A stretch of DNA of 51,955 nucleotides from Clostridia bacterium. Its GTDB lineage: Bacteria > Bacillota > Clostridia > Oscillospirales > Acutalibacteraceae. Shown piece after piece: positions 8,672-16,476 of the stretch (positions within the stretch are counted from its first letter, which is position 1; every line of letters begins with the position of its first letter). The stretch covers positions 1 through 51,955 of the forward strand of contig JAFQLV010000054.1 of the NCBI GenBank assembly GCA_017396515.1, given 5' to 3'. Position numbers and translations under genes: made by a program. Below the pieces are notes generated by a model. It searched no databases, was not told where the DNA came from, and saw nothing but the letters and a program-made list of their open reading frames with translations.

Positions 8672-8700
8672 AAAAATCCTCTGTGTATAAAATCGCACAC

Positions 8701-8721
8701 GGCGGGATGAAACACCCCGCC
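8701..8721 (-). other. Intercistronic hairpin between metF and the activation-domain gene
   Basis: GGCGGG and CCCGCC form a 6-bp GC stem with a short loop, with no T run. It may stabilise or process the mRNA, or attenuate; it is not a clear terminator. Confidence 0.45.
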
Positions 8722-8731
8722 CTAAAATATA

Positions 8732-9595
8732 TCATTTAATTATAGCCGAAACATTATCCTTTATTGCCTTTGCAATATCAGGCTTATTCATAGAATAAAC
8801 ATGAACTGCATTTATACCGTTGGCATAAAGGTCAATTATCTGCTGTGTTGCATAGGCAATGCCTGCCTGCTTCATCTGTTCGGGATTGTCACCGTATTTA
8901 TCAACTATTCTGCAAAATCTCTGAGGCAGTGCCGAGCCTGAAATGCGGCATATTCTCTTAATTGACTTAGGATTTGTCACAGGCATAATTCCCGGCACAA
9001 CAGGCACATCTATGCCTGCTTCTCTTATACGGTACATAAAATTATAGAGTATATCGTTATCGAAAAACATCTGTGTAACAAGAAACTCTGCACCTGCCTG
9101 AACCTTCTCTTTAAGATAGCGTATATCGTCAAAGGAGGTCTCACTTTCAGGGTGACTTTCGGGATAGCATGCCGCACCTATGCAAAAGCCGCCGTAGGCT
9201 TTGATTTCACGGGTAAGCTCACTTGCATAGTGATAGTCAAGGTGTTCCTTTGACATTCCCTCGGGCATATCACCCCTGAGAGCAAGAATATTTTCAATTC
9301 CCTTTGCCTTTAATGTATCAAGCTGAGTCTTGATTTCATCCTTTGTTGATGAAACGCAGCTAAGGTGTGCCAGAGCAGGAACACCGCATTTTTTCTCAAG
9401 GTTTTCTGCAATATTGACAGTAAATTCACTTGTGCCGCCCCCTGCACCGTAGGTTACGGACATATATGAGGGTGACAGCAGTGCAATTTCCTCTGTTGCG
9501 GTTTTAACGCTGTCAAAGGCATCACTTGTCTTTGGCGGAAAAACCTCAAATGAAAGCGAAGGCTTATCTCCGGTTATAATATCAATTATTTTCAT
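8732..9595 (-). CDS. metF: Methylenetetrahydrofolate reductase
   Basis: 287 residues, normal for MetF. It reduces 5,10-methylene-THF to 5-methyl-THF, the methyl donor for the MetH encoded downstream. The TIM-barrel motifs SLSFEVFPPKT (catalytic Glu region), SVTYGAGGG, ALAHLSCV, ILALRGDMPEG (FAD contact) and TQMFFDND (pterin/FAD) are present in order. The ATG at 9595 is preferred over the TTG one codon earlier. The ribosome binding site is weak. A period-7 repeat separates it from the UPF0210 gene. In Clostridia MetF may use an electron-bifurcating or MetV-type partner; none is seen here. Confidence 0.95.
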   Translation of the reverse strand: MKIIDIITGDKPSLSFEVFPPKTSDAFDSVKTATEEIALLSPSYMSVTYGAGGGTSEFTVNIAENLEKKCGVPALAHLSCVSSTKDEIKTQLDTLKAKGIENILALRGDMPEGMSKEHLDYHYASELTREIKAYGGFCIGAACYPESHPESETSFDDIRYLKEKVQAGAEFLVTQMFFDNDILYNFMYRIREAGIDVPVVPGIMPVTNPKSIKRICRISGSALPQRFCRIVDKYGDNPEQMKQAGIAYATQQIIDLYANGINAVHVYSMNKPDIAKAIKDNVSAIIK

Positions 9596-9619
9596 CAAAT
9601 CATCTTCTTTTCTAAAATC

Positions 9620-9644
9620 AGGAATAATTCATAATTCATAATTA
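9620..9644 (-). repeat. Period-7 repeat starting at the stop codon of the UPF0210 gene
   Basis: Read on the minus strand from the stop codon, the sequence runs as AATTATG, AATTATG, AATTATT. It ends about 25 bp before the metF start. Similar tracts follow melA, proC, the maturase gene and ribU. Confidence 0.6.
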
Positions 9645-11000
9645 ATTCTTAAGTGAGTGCATGGGAGCAGGGATTCTGCCGCCTCTTGCAATAAAGTCTG
9701 CCGACGAAAACTCGTGCACGGGCATAACGGGTGCCGAACCTAAAAGTCCGCCGAATTCTATAATTTCACCCACTTTTTTGCCCATAGCGGGAATAATTCT
9801 CACTGCAGTTGTTTTTGTGTTGACAACGCCTATTGCGGCTTCGTCTGCAATAATTGCCGAGAGAGTTTCAGCAGAGGTATCTCCGGGCACTGCAATCATA
9901 TCAAGACCAACGGAGCACACACAGGTCATGGCCTCAAGCTTATCAAGAGTCAGAGCATTTTTCAGTGCCGCCTCAATCATGCCCTCGTCTTCACTGACAG
10001 GGATAAATGCACCTGAGAGACCGCCAACATGGTTGCTTGCCATTACACCGCCCTTTTTAACTGCGTCATTGAGCAGTGCAAGTGCGGCAGTTGTGCCGTG
10101 GGTACCGCAGACCTCGAGACCCATTTCTTCAAGAATTCTCGCTACGCTGTCGCCCTTTTCAGGTGTGGGGGCAAGTGACAGGTCAACTATACCGACGGGT
10201 ACACCGAGTCTTCTTGAAGCCTCAGAAGCCACAAGCTGACCCATACGGGTAATTTTGAAGGCTGTTTTCTTTATTGTTTCAGCCACCACATCAAAGGGCT
10301 GACCCTTGCATTTCTGCAGTGCGTGATAAACAACACCGGGGCCGCTTACACCGACATTTATAACGCACTCGGCTTCACCCACACCGTGGAAGGCACCTGC
10401 CATAAAGGGGTTATCCTCAACTGCATTGGCAAAAACAACTAATTTGGCACATCCGAAACCGCCTTTATCGGCAGTCATATTGGCAGTCTTTTTGATAATT
10501 CTGCCCATAAGAGCCACTGCATCCATATTGATGCCTGCCTTGGTGCTTGCAACCGAAACGCTTGAGCAGACCCGCTCAGTACCGGCAAGAGCCGAGGGAA
10601 TGGAATTTATAAGATTGATGTCACCCTTGGTCATGCCCTTATGTACTAAGGCAGAAAAGCCGCCGATAAAGTTTACGCCTACCTTGTGAGCCGCCTTGTC
10701 AAGGGCAATGGCAATGGGAGTGTAGTCCGTCTCCTTGCATGAAGCGGCAACAATTGAAATGGGTGTAACGGAAATTCTCTTGTTTACAATGGGAATACCG
10801 AATTCCTTTTCTATTGCTTCACCTGTTGCAACCAAGTTTTCTGCAAGGCGGGTGATTTTGTCATATATTTTTTTTGCTGTTACCTCAACACTGTCACTGC
10901 AGCAGTCAAGAAGTGATATGCCCATAGTGATTGTTCTGACATCAAGGTGCTGATGGTCTATCATATCAATTGTGGAAAGTATTTCCTTCTGATTATGCAT
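9642..11000 (-). CDS. UPF0210 (DUF711) family protein
   Basis: 452 residues, the family's usual length. Recognised from the stretches [45 protein letters not shown] and [12 protein letters not shown]. The fold is related to glycyl-radical/PFL-type barrels, but the function of UPF0210 is not established. No signal peptide is present, so it is cytoplasmic. The start has GGGGGAAG. It is preceded by an ACT-domain gene with a 12-bp gap, the usual pairing for this family, and followed by metF, which suggests a link with amino-acid or one-carbon metabolism. That link is inference from gene order only. Confidence 0.9.
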   Translation of the reverse strand: MHNQKEILSTIDMIDHQHLDVRTITMGISLLDCCSDSVEVTAKKIYDKITRLAENLVATGEAIEKEFGIPIVNKRISVTPISIVAASCKETDYTPIAIALDKAAHKVGVNFIGGFSALVHKGMTKGDINLINSIPSALAGTERVCSSVSVASTKAGINMDAVALMGRIIKKTANMTADKGGFGCAKLVVFANAVEDNPFMAGAFHGVGEAECVINVGVSGPGVVYHALQKCKGQPFDVVAETIKKTAFKITRMGQLVASEASRRLGVPVGIVDLSLAPTPEKGDSVARILEEMGLEVCGTHGTTAALALLNDAVKKGGVMASNHVGGLSGAFIPVSEDEGMIEAALKNALTLDKLEAMTCVCSVGLDMIAVPGDTSAETLSAIIADEAAIGVVNTKTTAVRIIPAMGKKVGEIIEFGGLLGSAPVMPVHEFSSADFIARGGRIPAPMHSLKN

Positions 11001-11012
11001 TTTACTTCCCCC

Positions 11013-11282
11013 TTACACCTTATGCATAAGGTCAAATATATCTTCACGCTGGATTCTTATATTAAGACCCATTTCCTCTCCCTTTGCCTTGAGGCTGTCG
11101 CTGAGAGTGGTAAAGTCAACAGTGCTTTCGGTTAAATCAACAAGCATTGTCATTGTGAAAAAGCCCTCCATAACTGTCTGGCTGATATCGAGGATGTTGA
11201 TTTTGCATGAGGCAAGAAGTGTGCACACCTCTGCAATGATACCCGGTTTATCTTTTCCTATTACGGTGATGATAGCTCTCAT
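11013..11282 (-). CDS. ACT domain protein (UPF0237 family)
   Basis: 89 residues, a single ACT domain: MRAIITVIGKDKPGIIAEV is the typical first strand and ligand loop, followed by INILDISQTVMEGFFTM. ACT domains bind small ligands, usually amino acids. The ATG at 11282 is chosen over one six codons earlier because AAGGAG lies 9 nt before it. It is the first gene of the minus-strand cluster that includes UPF0210, metF, the activation protein and metH. It probably acts as a regulatory partner of the UPF0210 protein. No T-box or SAM riboswitch was found in the 120 bp upstream. Confidence 0.9.
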   Translation of the reverse strand: MRAIITVIGKDKPGIIAEVCTLLASCKINILDISQTVMEGFFTMTMLVDLTESTVDFTTLSDSLKAKGEEMGLNIRIQREDIFDLMHKV

Positions 11283-11365
11283 AGCTTTTCGCTCCTTCAT
11301 TACATTAAAACATTATAGTTATATTTTATGCAATACTGAAAAAATGTCAATATATAAACAATATA

Positions 11366-11391
11366 AAAAGCACCTCAAAGGGTGCCTTTTA
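11366..11391 (-). terminator. Terminator after the LRR protein gene
   Basis: GGCACC and GGTGC arms around CTTTGA are followed by TTTTTAT on the minus strand, about 10 bp past the LRR gene stop. Confidence 0.6.
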
Positions 11392-11403
11392 AATATCTGA
11401 CTC

Positions 11404-13455
11404 TTAATAGTGTGCTTCTCCGCAGGCGCAGACAGAGTTGGTTTTAAACAGCTTTTGGAAGAAATTGAGAATTTTCCAGATAAAGCTCATAAAACCGGTC
11501 TTATGGCAGTTGCAGGAACACTCCTTTGACTTATCGTGACCGCAGTTCTTACAGCGTGAGCCGTCATAATCATGTCCCGTTGCCGGTATTAATTCTCTGT
11601 AAGTATCACCGCAGGCACATAAATAAACCGTGTAGCCCGCTGTAGTACAATCAGAAGGAACCTCCATTGTCACTTCATAAGAATGAGTGGTAATTATCGG
11701 TATTCTTGTTGTATAATGATTGCCGCATTTGGTGCAGGTATAGGTTTTGATTCCGTCGGATGTATGCGTTGCCGGAGTCGTAATTTCCCAGGTATATTCA
11801 TGAAAACCGGGCGTATAATTACCTTTATAGCTTTCGCCGCAGCTGCAGGTGTAGGTTGTATATCCGTTTTGAGTGCATGTTGGCGGAGTTACAACAGGTG
11901 TATATTGATGGGCAAGCTTTTCGGTATAATTTTCCTCATAGCTGTAGCCGCAGGCACAACTGTGCTGTGTATATCCCTGACTAGTACAGGTAGGATCAAC
12001 AACTTTTACAGTATAATGATTTTTTCCGTCGGTTGAGAAGTGCAATCTGACCTCGTCATTCGGTAATGCAGACATATTTTCCGGAACTTCTATTTCATTC
12101 CACTGAGCTTCTGTACCCAAGTAATATACATCCTTAAGATTCTCACATACATAGAAAGGTGACCTTTCCATGGCTTTGACACCGACGGGAATTATCACGC
12201 TTTCAAGAGCTTCGCCGAAGCTGAAAGCACTACTGCCAATAAATTCAATACTGTTGGGTAAATTCAATTCCTTAAGAGCACTGCAATATACAAAGGCAGA
12301 GTGTTCAATAGTGGTAACGCCCTCTTCCAATGTCAGAGTTTTCATATTGTAGCACTTGTCAAATGCACTATAACGGATAATCTCAACATTTCCGGGAATC
12401 ACAATATTCTCAATGTACTGACAGTTAGAAAACGCCCACTCTTCAATTTCCTTTACTCCGCTTCCTATTACCAAGCTTTTTATGAAGTAGCAATCGCTGA
12501 ACGCTCTCTGAGGTATTACTTCAATTCCGTCACCGATTACAAGCTCCTTAAGCCCTATACAATACATGAAAGACTTGAAGGAAATCTCCTTTACGCTGTC
12601 GGGTATAATAAGGCTTTCCAATCCCCTGCAAATGTAAAAAGAATATCTTCCTATAGTTTTTAAACTGTTGCCGAACTGAATATCTTTAAGAGCCGTGCAG
12701 GCATAAAATGCTCCTTCGTCTATCTCCTCAACATCGTCTCCGATTTTTACACTTTTGAGAGACTCACACTCCGAAAACATATACTCAGGCACAATTTTAA
12801 CTCTATCAGGAATTACTACACTTTCAAGGCTTGTGCAGCCGCTGAATACCAGAGTTTCAAATTCAGTAACAGTATCGGGAATCGTTACAGACTTAAGACT
12901 TGTGCAGTTCGAAAAGGCTGCATTGCATATTTTTTTTACACCCTCCGGAATAACTATGCTTTCAAGGCCTGTACAGTCCTTAAAAGTAATACCTCCTACT
13001 TCGGAGATACCCTTCGGAATAACAATATTTTTGAGGCTTGTGCACCCTTCAAAACTACCTCCACCCAAATAGGTAAGACCCTTGGAAAGAGTTACATTCT
13101 TAAGGCTCACACATTTGTAAAAAACGCCGCTTCCTATAAATTCAACATCGTCGGACATAACAACAGTTTCAAGCTCAGCGCAGCCGTTAAATATATTATT
13201 TCCCAAGTATGTAATACCCTCTTTTACTACCACACTTTTTATGTCAGAAGCATAAAAAGGTGATTCTCCCTCCTGATAAGAATCTGTTTTTCCCTCACCG
13301 CTTAAAACAAGTTCTCCCGTTTCGCTGTTATAAGTGTAAACCACTTTTTCGCCACAGCTTCCGGTTGCATCCAAGGCGCTCACCGTCACGGCAGCGGCAA
13401 AGCACATCATCATTGCCACCGTCAGGAAAAATAAGTTCTTGCATATTTTCTTCAT
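11404..13455 (-). CDS. Secreted BspA-type leucine-rich repeat protein with Cys-rich C-terminal modules
   Basis: 683 residues. The signal peptide covers about residues 1-29 (cleavage near SALDA). Residues about 60-445 are some 16 LRR_5 repeats of about 23 residues, each with a core such as FSNCTSLKSVTIPDTV. These resemble Treponema/Bacteroides BspA and Trichomonas surface repeats and usually mediate adhesion or protein binding. Four Cys-containing modules of about 45 residues follow (PTCTSQGYTQHSCACGYSY and three relatives), one of which has lost its first Cys. The protein ends with GHDYDGSRCKNCG, CSCNC, an amphipathic helix FIWKILNFFQKLF and a last CACGEAHY. There is no LPXTG or dockerin. The start is supported by AAGGAGGAG and a good promoter. 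The binding partner is unknown. Confidence 0.9.
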   Translation of the reverse strand: MKKICKNLFFLTVAMMMCFAAAVTVSALDATGSCGEKVVYTYNSETGELVLSGEGKTDSYQEGESPFYASDIKSVVVKEGITYLGNNIFNGCAELETVVMSDDVEFIGSGVFYKCVSLKNVTLSKGLTYLGGGSFEGCTSLKNIVIPKGISEVGGITFKDCTGLESIVIPEGVKKICNAAFSNCTSLKSVTIPDTVTEFETLVFSGCTSLESVVIPDRVKIVPEYMFSECESLKSVKIGDDVEEIDEGAFYACTALKDIQFGNSLKTIGRYSFYICRGLESLIIPDSVKEISFKSFMYCIGLKELVIGDGIEVIPQRAFSDCYFIKSLVIGSGVKEIEEWAFSNCQYIENIVIPGNVEIIRYSAFDKCYNMKTLTLEEGVTTIEHSAFVYCSALKELNLPNSIEFIGSSAFSFGEALESVIIPVGVKAMERSPFYVCENLKDVYYLGTEAQWNEIEVPENMSALPNDEVRLHFSTDGKNHYTVKVVDPTCTSQGYTQHSCACGYSYEENYTEKLAHQYTPVVTPPTCTQNGYTTYTCSCGESYKGNYTPGFHEYTWEITTPATHTSDGIKTYTCTKCGNHYTTRIPIITTHSYEVTMEVPSDCTTAGYTVYLCACGDTYRELIPATGHDYDGSRCKNCGHDKSKECSCNCHKTGFMSFIWKILNFFQKLFKTNSVCACGEAHY

Positions 13456-13490
13456 TTATATCTCCTCCTTGGTAATTATTTCGCACTTTT

Positions 13491-13519
13491 ATTTTACTAC
13501 TTTCAAGCGTAAAAGTCAA
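13491..13519 (-). promoter_or_regulatory. Sigma-A-type promoter of the LRR gene
   Basis: On the minus strand: TTGACT (-35, complement of 13514-13519), 17-nt spacer, TAAAAT (-10, complement of 13491-13496). Confidence 0.7.
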
Positions 13520-13610
13520 CAAATTGAGAAGTGCCGTCGTATTTTTTATAATTCTTAATAATAAATAAACAGTTTGTAGCTTTACACCCGTTAAATAATT
13601 TAAACATCAC

Positions 13611-13640
13611 TTTACTTTTTCCTCTCGTTTGTTGTATAAT
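13611..13640 (+). promoter_or_regulatory. Promoter of the GH27 gene
   Basis: TTTACT at 13611-13616, 18-nt spacer, perfect TATAAT at 13635-13640. The ribosome binding site AAAGGAG follows at 13655-13661. Confidence 0.65.
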
Positions 13641-13668
13641 AACTCCACCAAATCAAAGGAGAAAATTT

Positions 13669-14955
13669 ATGCTTAAAAAAGATACATTTGCCCTTCGTCC
13701 CCCTATGGGCTGGAACAGCTGGGACTGCTACGGTGCCGCAGTAAACGAAGAACAGCTTTTAGGCAACGCAGAATATGTCAGAGATAACCTGAAAGATTAC
13801 GGCTGGGAATATATTGTCTGCGACATTCAGTGGTATGAGCCTAAGGCCACATCAAATTTCTATAACAATTTCACCGAGCTTTGCATGGACGAATACTCCC
13901 GTCTTATCCCTGCCGTGAACCGTTTTCCCTCTTCGGCAGGCGGAGTGGGCTTCAAGGCTATTGCCGATAAAATTCACGCTATGGGACTTAAATTCGGCAT
14001 ACATATTATGAGAGGCATCCCCCGTCAGGCAGTGCATCAGAACACTCCTATAAAAGGTACAACAAAAACTGCAAGAGATATTGCCTCAGGCTTTTCTGTA
14101 TGCGCCTGGAACACGGATATGTACGGAGTTAATCCCCGCAGTGAGGGTGCGGCAGAGTACTATAACAGCCTTTTTGAGCTTTATGCTTCATGGGGTGTGG
14201 ATTTCGTTAAGGTTGACGATATTGCCAACACTGAGTTTAAGCCCCACGACCCCTACAGTGCAAGGGAGGAAATAGAGCTTATCCGCAAGGCTATAGATAA
14301 CTCAGGCAGAGCTATGGTGCTCTCCCTTTCCCCGGGGCCTGCAGTTATCAGCGAAGCCTTTCACCTGTCGCAAAACGCAAATATGTGGCGCATGACAGGC
14401 GATTTCTGGGACCGTTGGGACAAGCTTTATAATATGTTTGAGCGTTGCGAAAAGTGGGCTCCCCATGTGAAAGAGGGCTGCTGGCCTGATTGCGACATGC
14501 TTCCCTTAGGCAAGATAAGCAAAAACTGCTCCTGCCTTGGCGATATAGACAGATACACAAACTTCACATATGACGAGCAGAAAACCATGCTGACCCTCTG
14601 GGCTATTTTCCGTTCACCTCTGATGCTGGGCGGTGAGCTTCGTGAAAACAGACCCGAAGACCTTCAGGTTATCACCAACAGAGATATTATCGAAATCAAC
14701 CAGTGTTCAAGTGAAAATACACAATTGAGAAGAACCCGAAATGAAGCAATCTGGACATGCCTTGACAAGCAGGGCAAGAGAGTTATAGCAATGTTTAATC
14801 TCAGCGATGAGGAAAGAGAAATAAGCCTTAAGCTTGAGGAATACGGCTTTGAGCTTGGCGGCACTGTCACTGAGCTGTGGACTAAAGAAGAAATCAGTGT
14901 GGGTGATATGCTTAGTATGAATGTTGCATCTCACGGGGTGAAGATAGTGAGATAA
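13669..14955 (+). CDS. Alpha-galactosidase, glycoside hydrolase family 27
   Basis: 428 residues with no signal peptide, so probably cytoplasmic. GH27 enzymes remove terminal alpha-1,6-galactose from raffinose-type sugars or galactomannan fragments. The N-terminal PPMGWNSWDCYG, the substrate-binding YIVCDIQWYEP, the nucleophile strand VDFVKVDDIA and the acid/base region WRMTGDFWDRWD are present, followed by a beta-sandwich from about residue 345. It converges on a GH4 alpha-galactosidase gene with a shared terminator. Unlike GH4, GH27 retains configuration by a double displacement and needs no cofactor. GH27 also includes alpha-N-acetylgalactosaminidases and isomaltodextranases; galactosidase is the most likely activity. 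Confidence 0.88.
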   Translation: MLKKDTFALRPPMGWNSWDCYGAAVNEEQLLGNAEYVRDNLKDYGWEYIVCDIQWYEPKATSNFYNNFTELCMDEYSRLIPAVNRFPSSAGGVGFKAIADKIHAMGLKFGIHIMRGIPRQAVHQNTPIKGTTKTARDIASGFSVCAWNTDMYGVNPRSEGAAEYYNSLFELYASWGVDFVKVDDIANTEFKPHDPYSAREEIELIRKAIDNSGRAMVLSLSPGPAVISEAFHLSQNANMWRMTGDFWDRWDKLYNMFERCEKWAPHVKEGCWPDCDMLPLGKISKNCSCLGDIDRYTNFTYDEQKTMLTLWAIFRSPLMLGGELRENRPEDLQVITNRDIIEINQCSSENTQLRRTRNEAIWTCLDKQGKRVIAMFNLSDEEREISLKLEEYGFELGGTVTELWTKEEISVGDMLSMNVASHGVKIVR

Positions 14956-14972
14956 ATTTAAAAATCAAAAAC

Positions 14973-15005
14973 GGCGGGCAGGAATTAACCTGCTCGCCAT
15001 ATTTT
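14973..15005 (+). terminator. Bidirectional terminator between convergent GH27 and GH4 genes
   Basis: GGCGGGCAGG (14973-14982) pairs with CCTGCTCGCC (14989-14998), 10 pairs including one G-U. ATATTTT follows on the plus strand and an A/T-rich stretch on the other side. Confidence 0.8.
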
Positions 15006-15009
15006 GTCG

Positions 15010-15045
15010 CAATTCTGCGTTCTGCACTCTGCATTCTGCATTTTA
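15010..15045 (-). repeat. Period-7 repeat starting at the stop codon of melA
   Basis: Read on the minus strand from the TAA stop: AAAATGC, AGAATGC, AGAGTGC, AGAACGC, AGAATTG. Five units, with no spacer between the stop and the repeat. Confidence 0.7.
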
Positions 15046-16362
15046 ATGATATTCCGGCAGCCAAGCCTTATGTGCTTCAAGCAGCTCGTCAACCATAGCA
15101 TAGATATCCTTGATGTTAAGCTCTGTGCCTGTAAGCGGATCCATCATAGCCGCATTGTATATATACTGCTTCTGAAGTGTTGCGGCGGCTTCAATAGTGA
15201 GCAGCTGAGGGTAGATGTTGCTCGCATTCATAGCGGCAAGCTGCAACGGCAAAGGTCCCATACGACAAGGTGTGATTCCGCTTCCGTCAACAAGGCAGGG
15301 CACTTCAACACAAGCCTCAGGGGGCAGATTATCAATGAGCCCGTTATTGAGCACATTTCCGCCGATTTTGTACGGCTTATTCGTCACAATAGCTTCCATT
15401 ATGTATGAGGCGTACTCCCCTGTGCGCTCGTGAGTGATTTTGCCGTCGGCAAGTATACTGTCTCTTTGCTTTTCCCAGCCCTCAATCTGTTCAACACAGC
15501 GTCTGGGATATTCGTCAAGGGGAATATTGAACTGCTCAATCATTTCGGGATATCTTGACTTGATATAAAAGCCGTTATACTCCGCATTATGCTCTGAGCT
15601 TTCGGTGCAGTAGTAGCCTAATTTATCGATATAGTCAAAACGCACCATATCGCCGTGCTTTTCATTTTCATTTTTTTCTTTTGCTCTCTTTTTTATTTCG
15701 GGATAAAGGTCGTTGCCCTCTTTGTCTCTTATATCAAGAAGCCATGCCATATGGTTTATGCCTGCAATACGGTCAGTTCTGCCCTCAACCTTATCTTCCA
15801 TGCCGAGGCTTTCAAGAAGACCCTTTGAGCAGCCCTGCACGCTGTGGCAAAGACCCACTGTTTTGATTTTGGTGTATCTGAGCATATAGCCTGTAAGCAT
15901 AGCCATAGGATTAGTATAGTTAAGAAACCATGCATCGGGGCAGACCTCTTCCATATCATCGGCAAAAGCCTTCATCACGGGAATGGTGCGCAGTGCTCGC
16001 ATAATGCCGCCTATGCCCATTGTGTCTGCAATAGTCTGACGAAGTCCGTACTTCTTGGGTATTTCAAAATCTGTTACCGTGCAGGGCTCATATCCGCCAA
16101 CCTGAATAGCGTTGACAACGAAGCTGGCACCTCTGAGAGCTTGCTTTCTCTCAGCCTCACCCAAATATGTTGTGATTTTTGCTCTGCCCTCATTTATATT
16201 TCTGTTTAGTGCAGAAAGAATAGTCTCAGACTCTCTGAGCCTTTTTTCGTCGATATCATAAAGTGCAAATTCGCTTTCTCTCAGGCAAGGTGTGCACATG
16301 CAGTCACCTATAACATTTCTTGCAAACACAGTGCTGCCCGCACCCATAAATGTAATCTTCAT
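15043..16362 (-). CDS. melA: Alpha-galactosidase, glycoside hydrolase family 4 (NAD- and Mn-dependent)
   Basis: 439 residues, strongly like E. coli MelA. GH4 enzymes hydrolyse by an oxidation-elimination mechanism with NAD and a divalent metal. The NAD-binding motif GAGSTVFARNVIGD, the stretch GGYEPCTVTDFEIPKKYG, the metal-binding cysteine in GLCHSVQG and histidine in GINHMAW, and YCTESSEHNAEY are visible. It is cytoplasmic. The start has AAAGGA 8 nt upstream. A period-7 repeat begins exactly at its stop codon. The neighbouring GH27 gene gives the organism a second, mechanistically unrelated alpha-galactosidase. No melibiose or raffinose transporter is in the window. Confidence 0.92.
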   Translation of the reverse strand: MKITFMGAGSTVFARNVIGDCMCTPCLRESEFALYDIDEKRLRESETILSALNRNINEGRAKITTYLGEAERKQALRGASFVVNAIQVGGYEPCTVTDFEIPKKYGLRQTIADTMGIGGIMRALRTIPVMKAFADDMEEVCPDAWFLNYTNPMAMLTGYMLRYTKIKTVGLCHSVQGCSKGLLESLGMEDKVEGRTDRIAGINHMAWLLDIRDKEGNDLYPEIKKRAKEKNENEKHGDMVRFDYIDKLGYYCTESSEHNAEYNGFYIKSRYPEMIEQFNIPLDEYPRRCVEQIEGWEKQRDSILADGKITHERTGEYASYIMEAIVTNKPYKIGGNVLNNGLIDNLPPEACVEVPCLVDGSGITPCRMGPLPLQLAAMNASNIYPQLLTIEAAATLQKQYIYNAAMMDPLTGTELNIKDIYAMVDELLEAHKAWLPEYH

Positions 16363-16476
16363 AAAATATATCCTTTCTGTAAATTACCGCCACGGGCTCT
16401 TGCTTTCAGCGGTACTTTTTGGTAATATAAACATAGCACATCTCAGATAAAAATACAATAATATGAGGAAAAATAT

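Noticed and set aside
9661..10239. Plus-strand open frame (192 codons) opposite the UPF0210 gene
   Set aside because: Shadow of a well-conserved gene on the other strand; Ser/Pro/Ala-rich nonsense composition.
11283..11403. SAM riboswitch or T-box before the methionine cluster
   Set aside because: The 120-bp region is too short and AT-rich, with no T-box sequence or SAM aptamer core.
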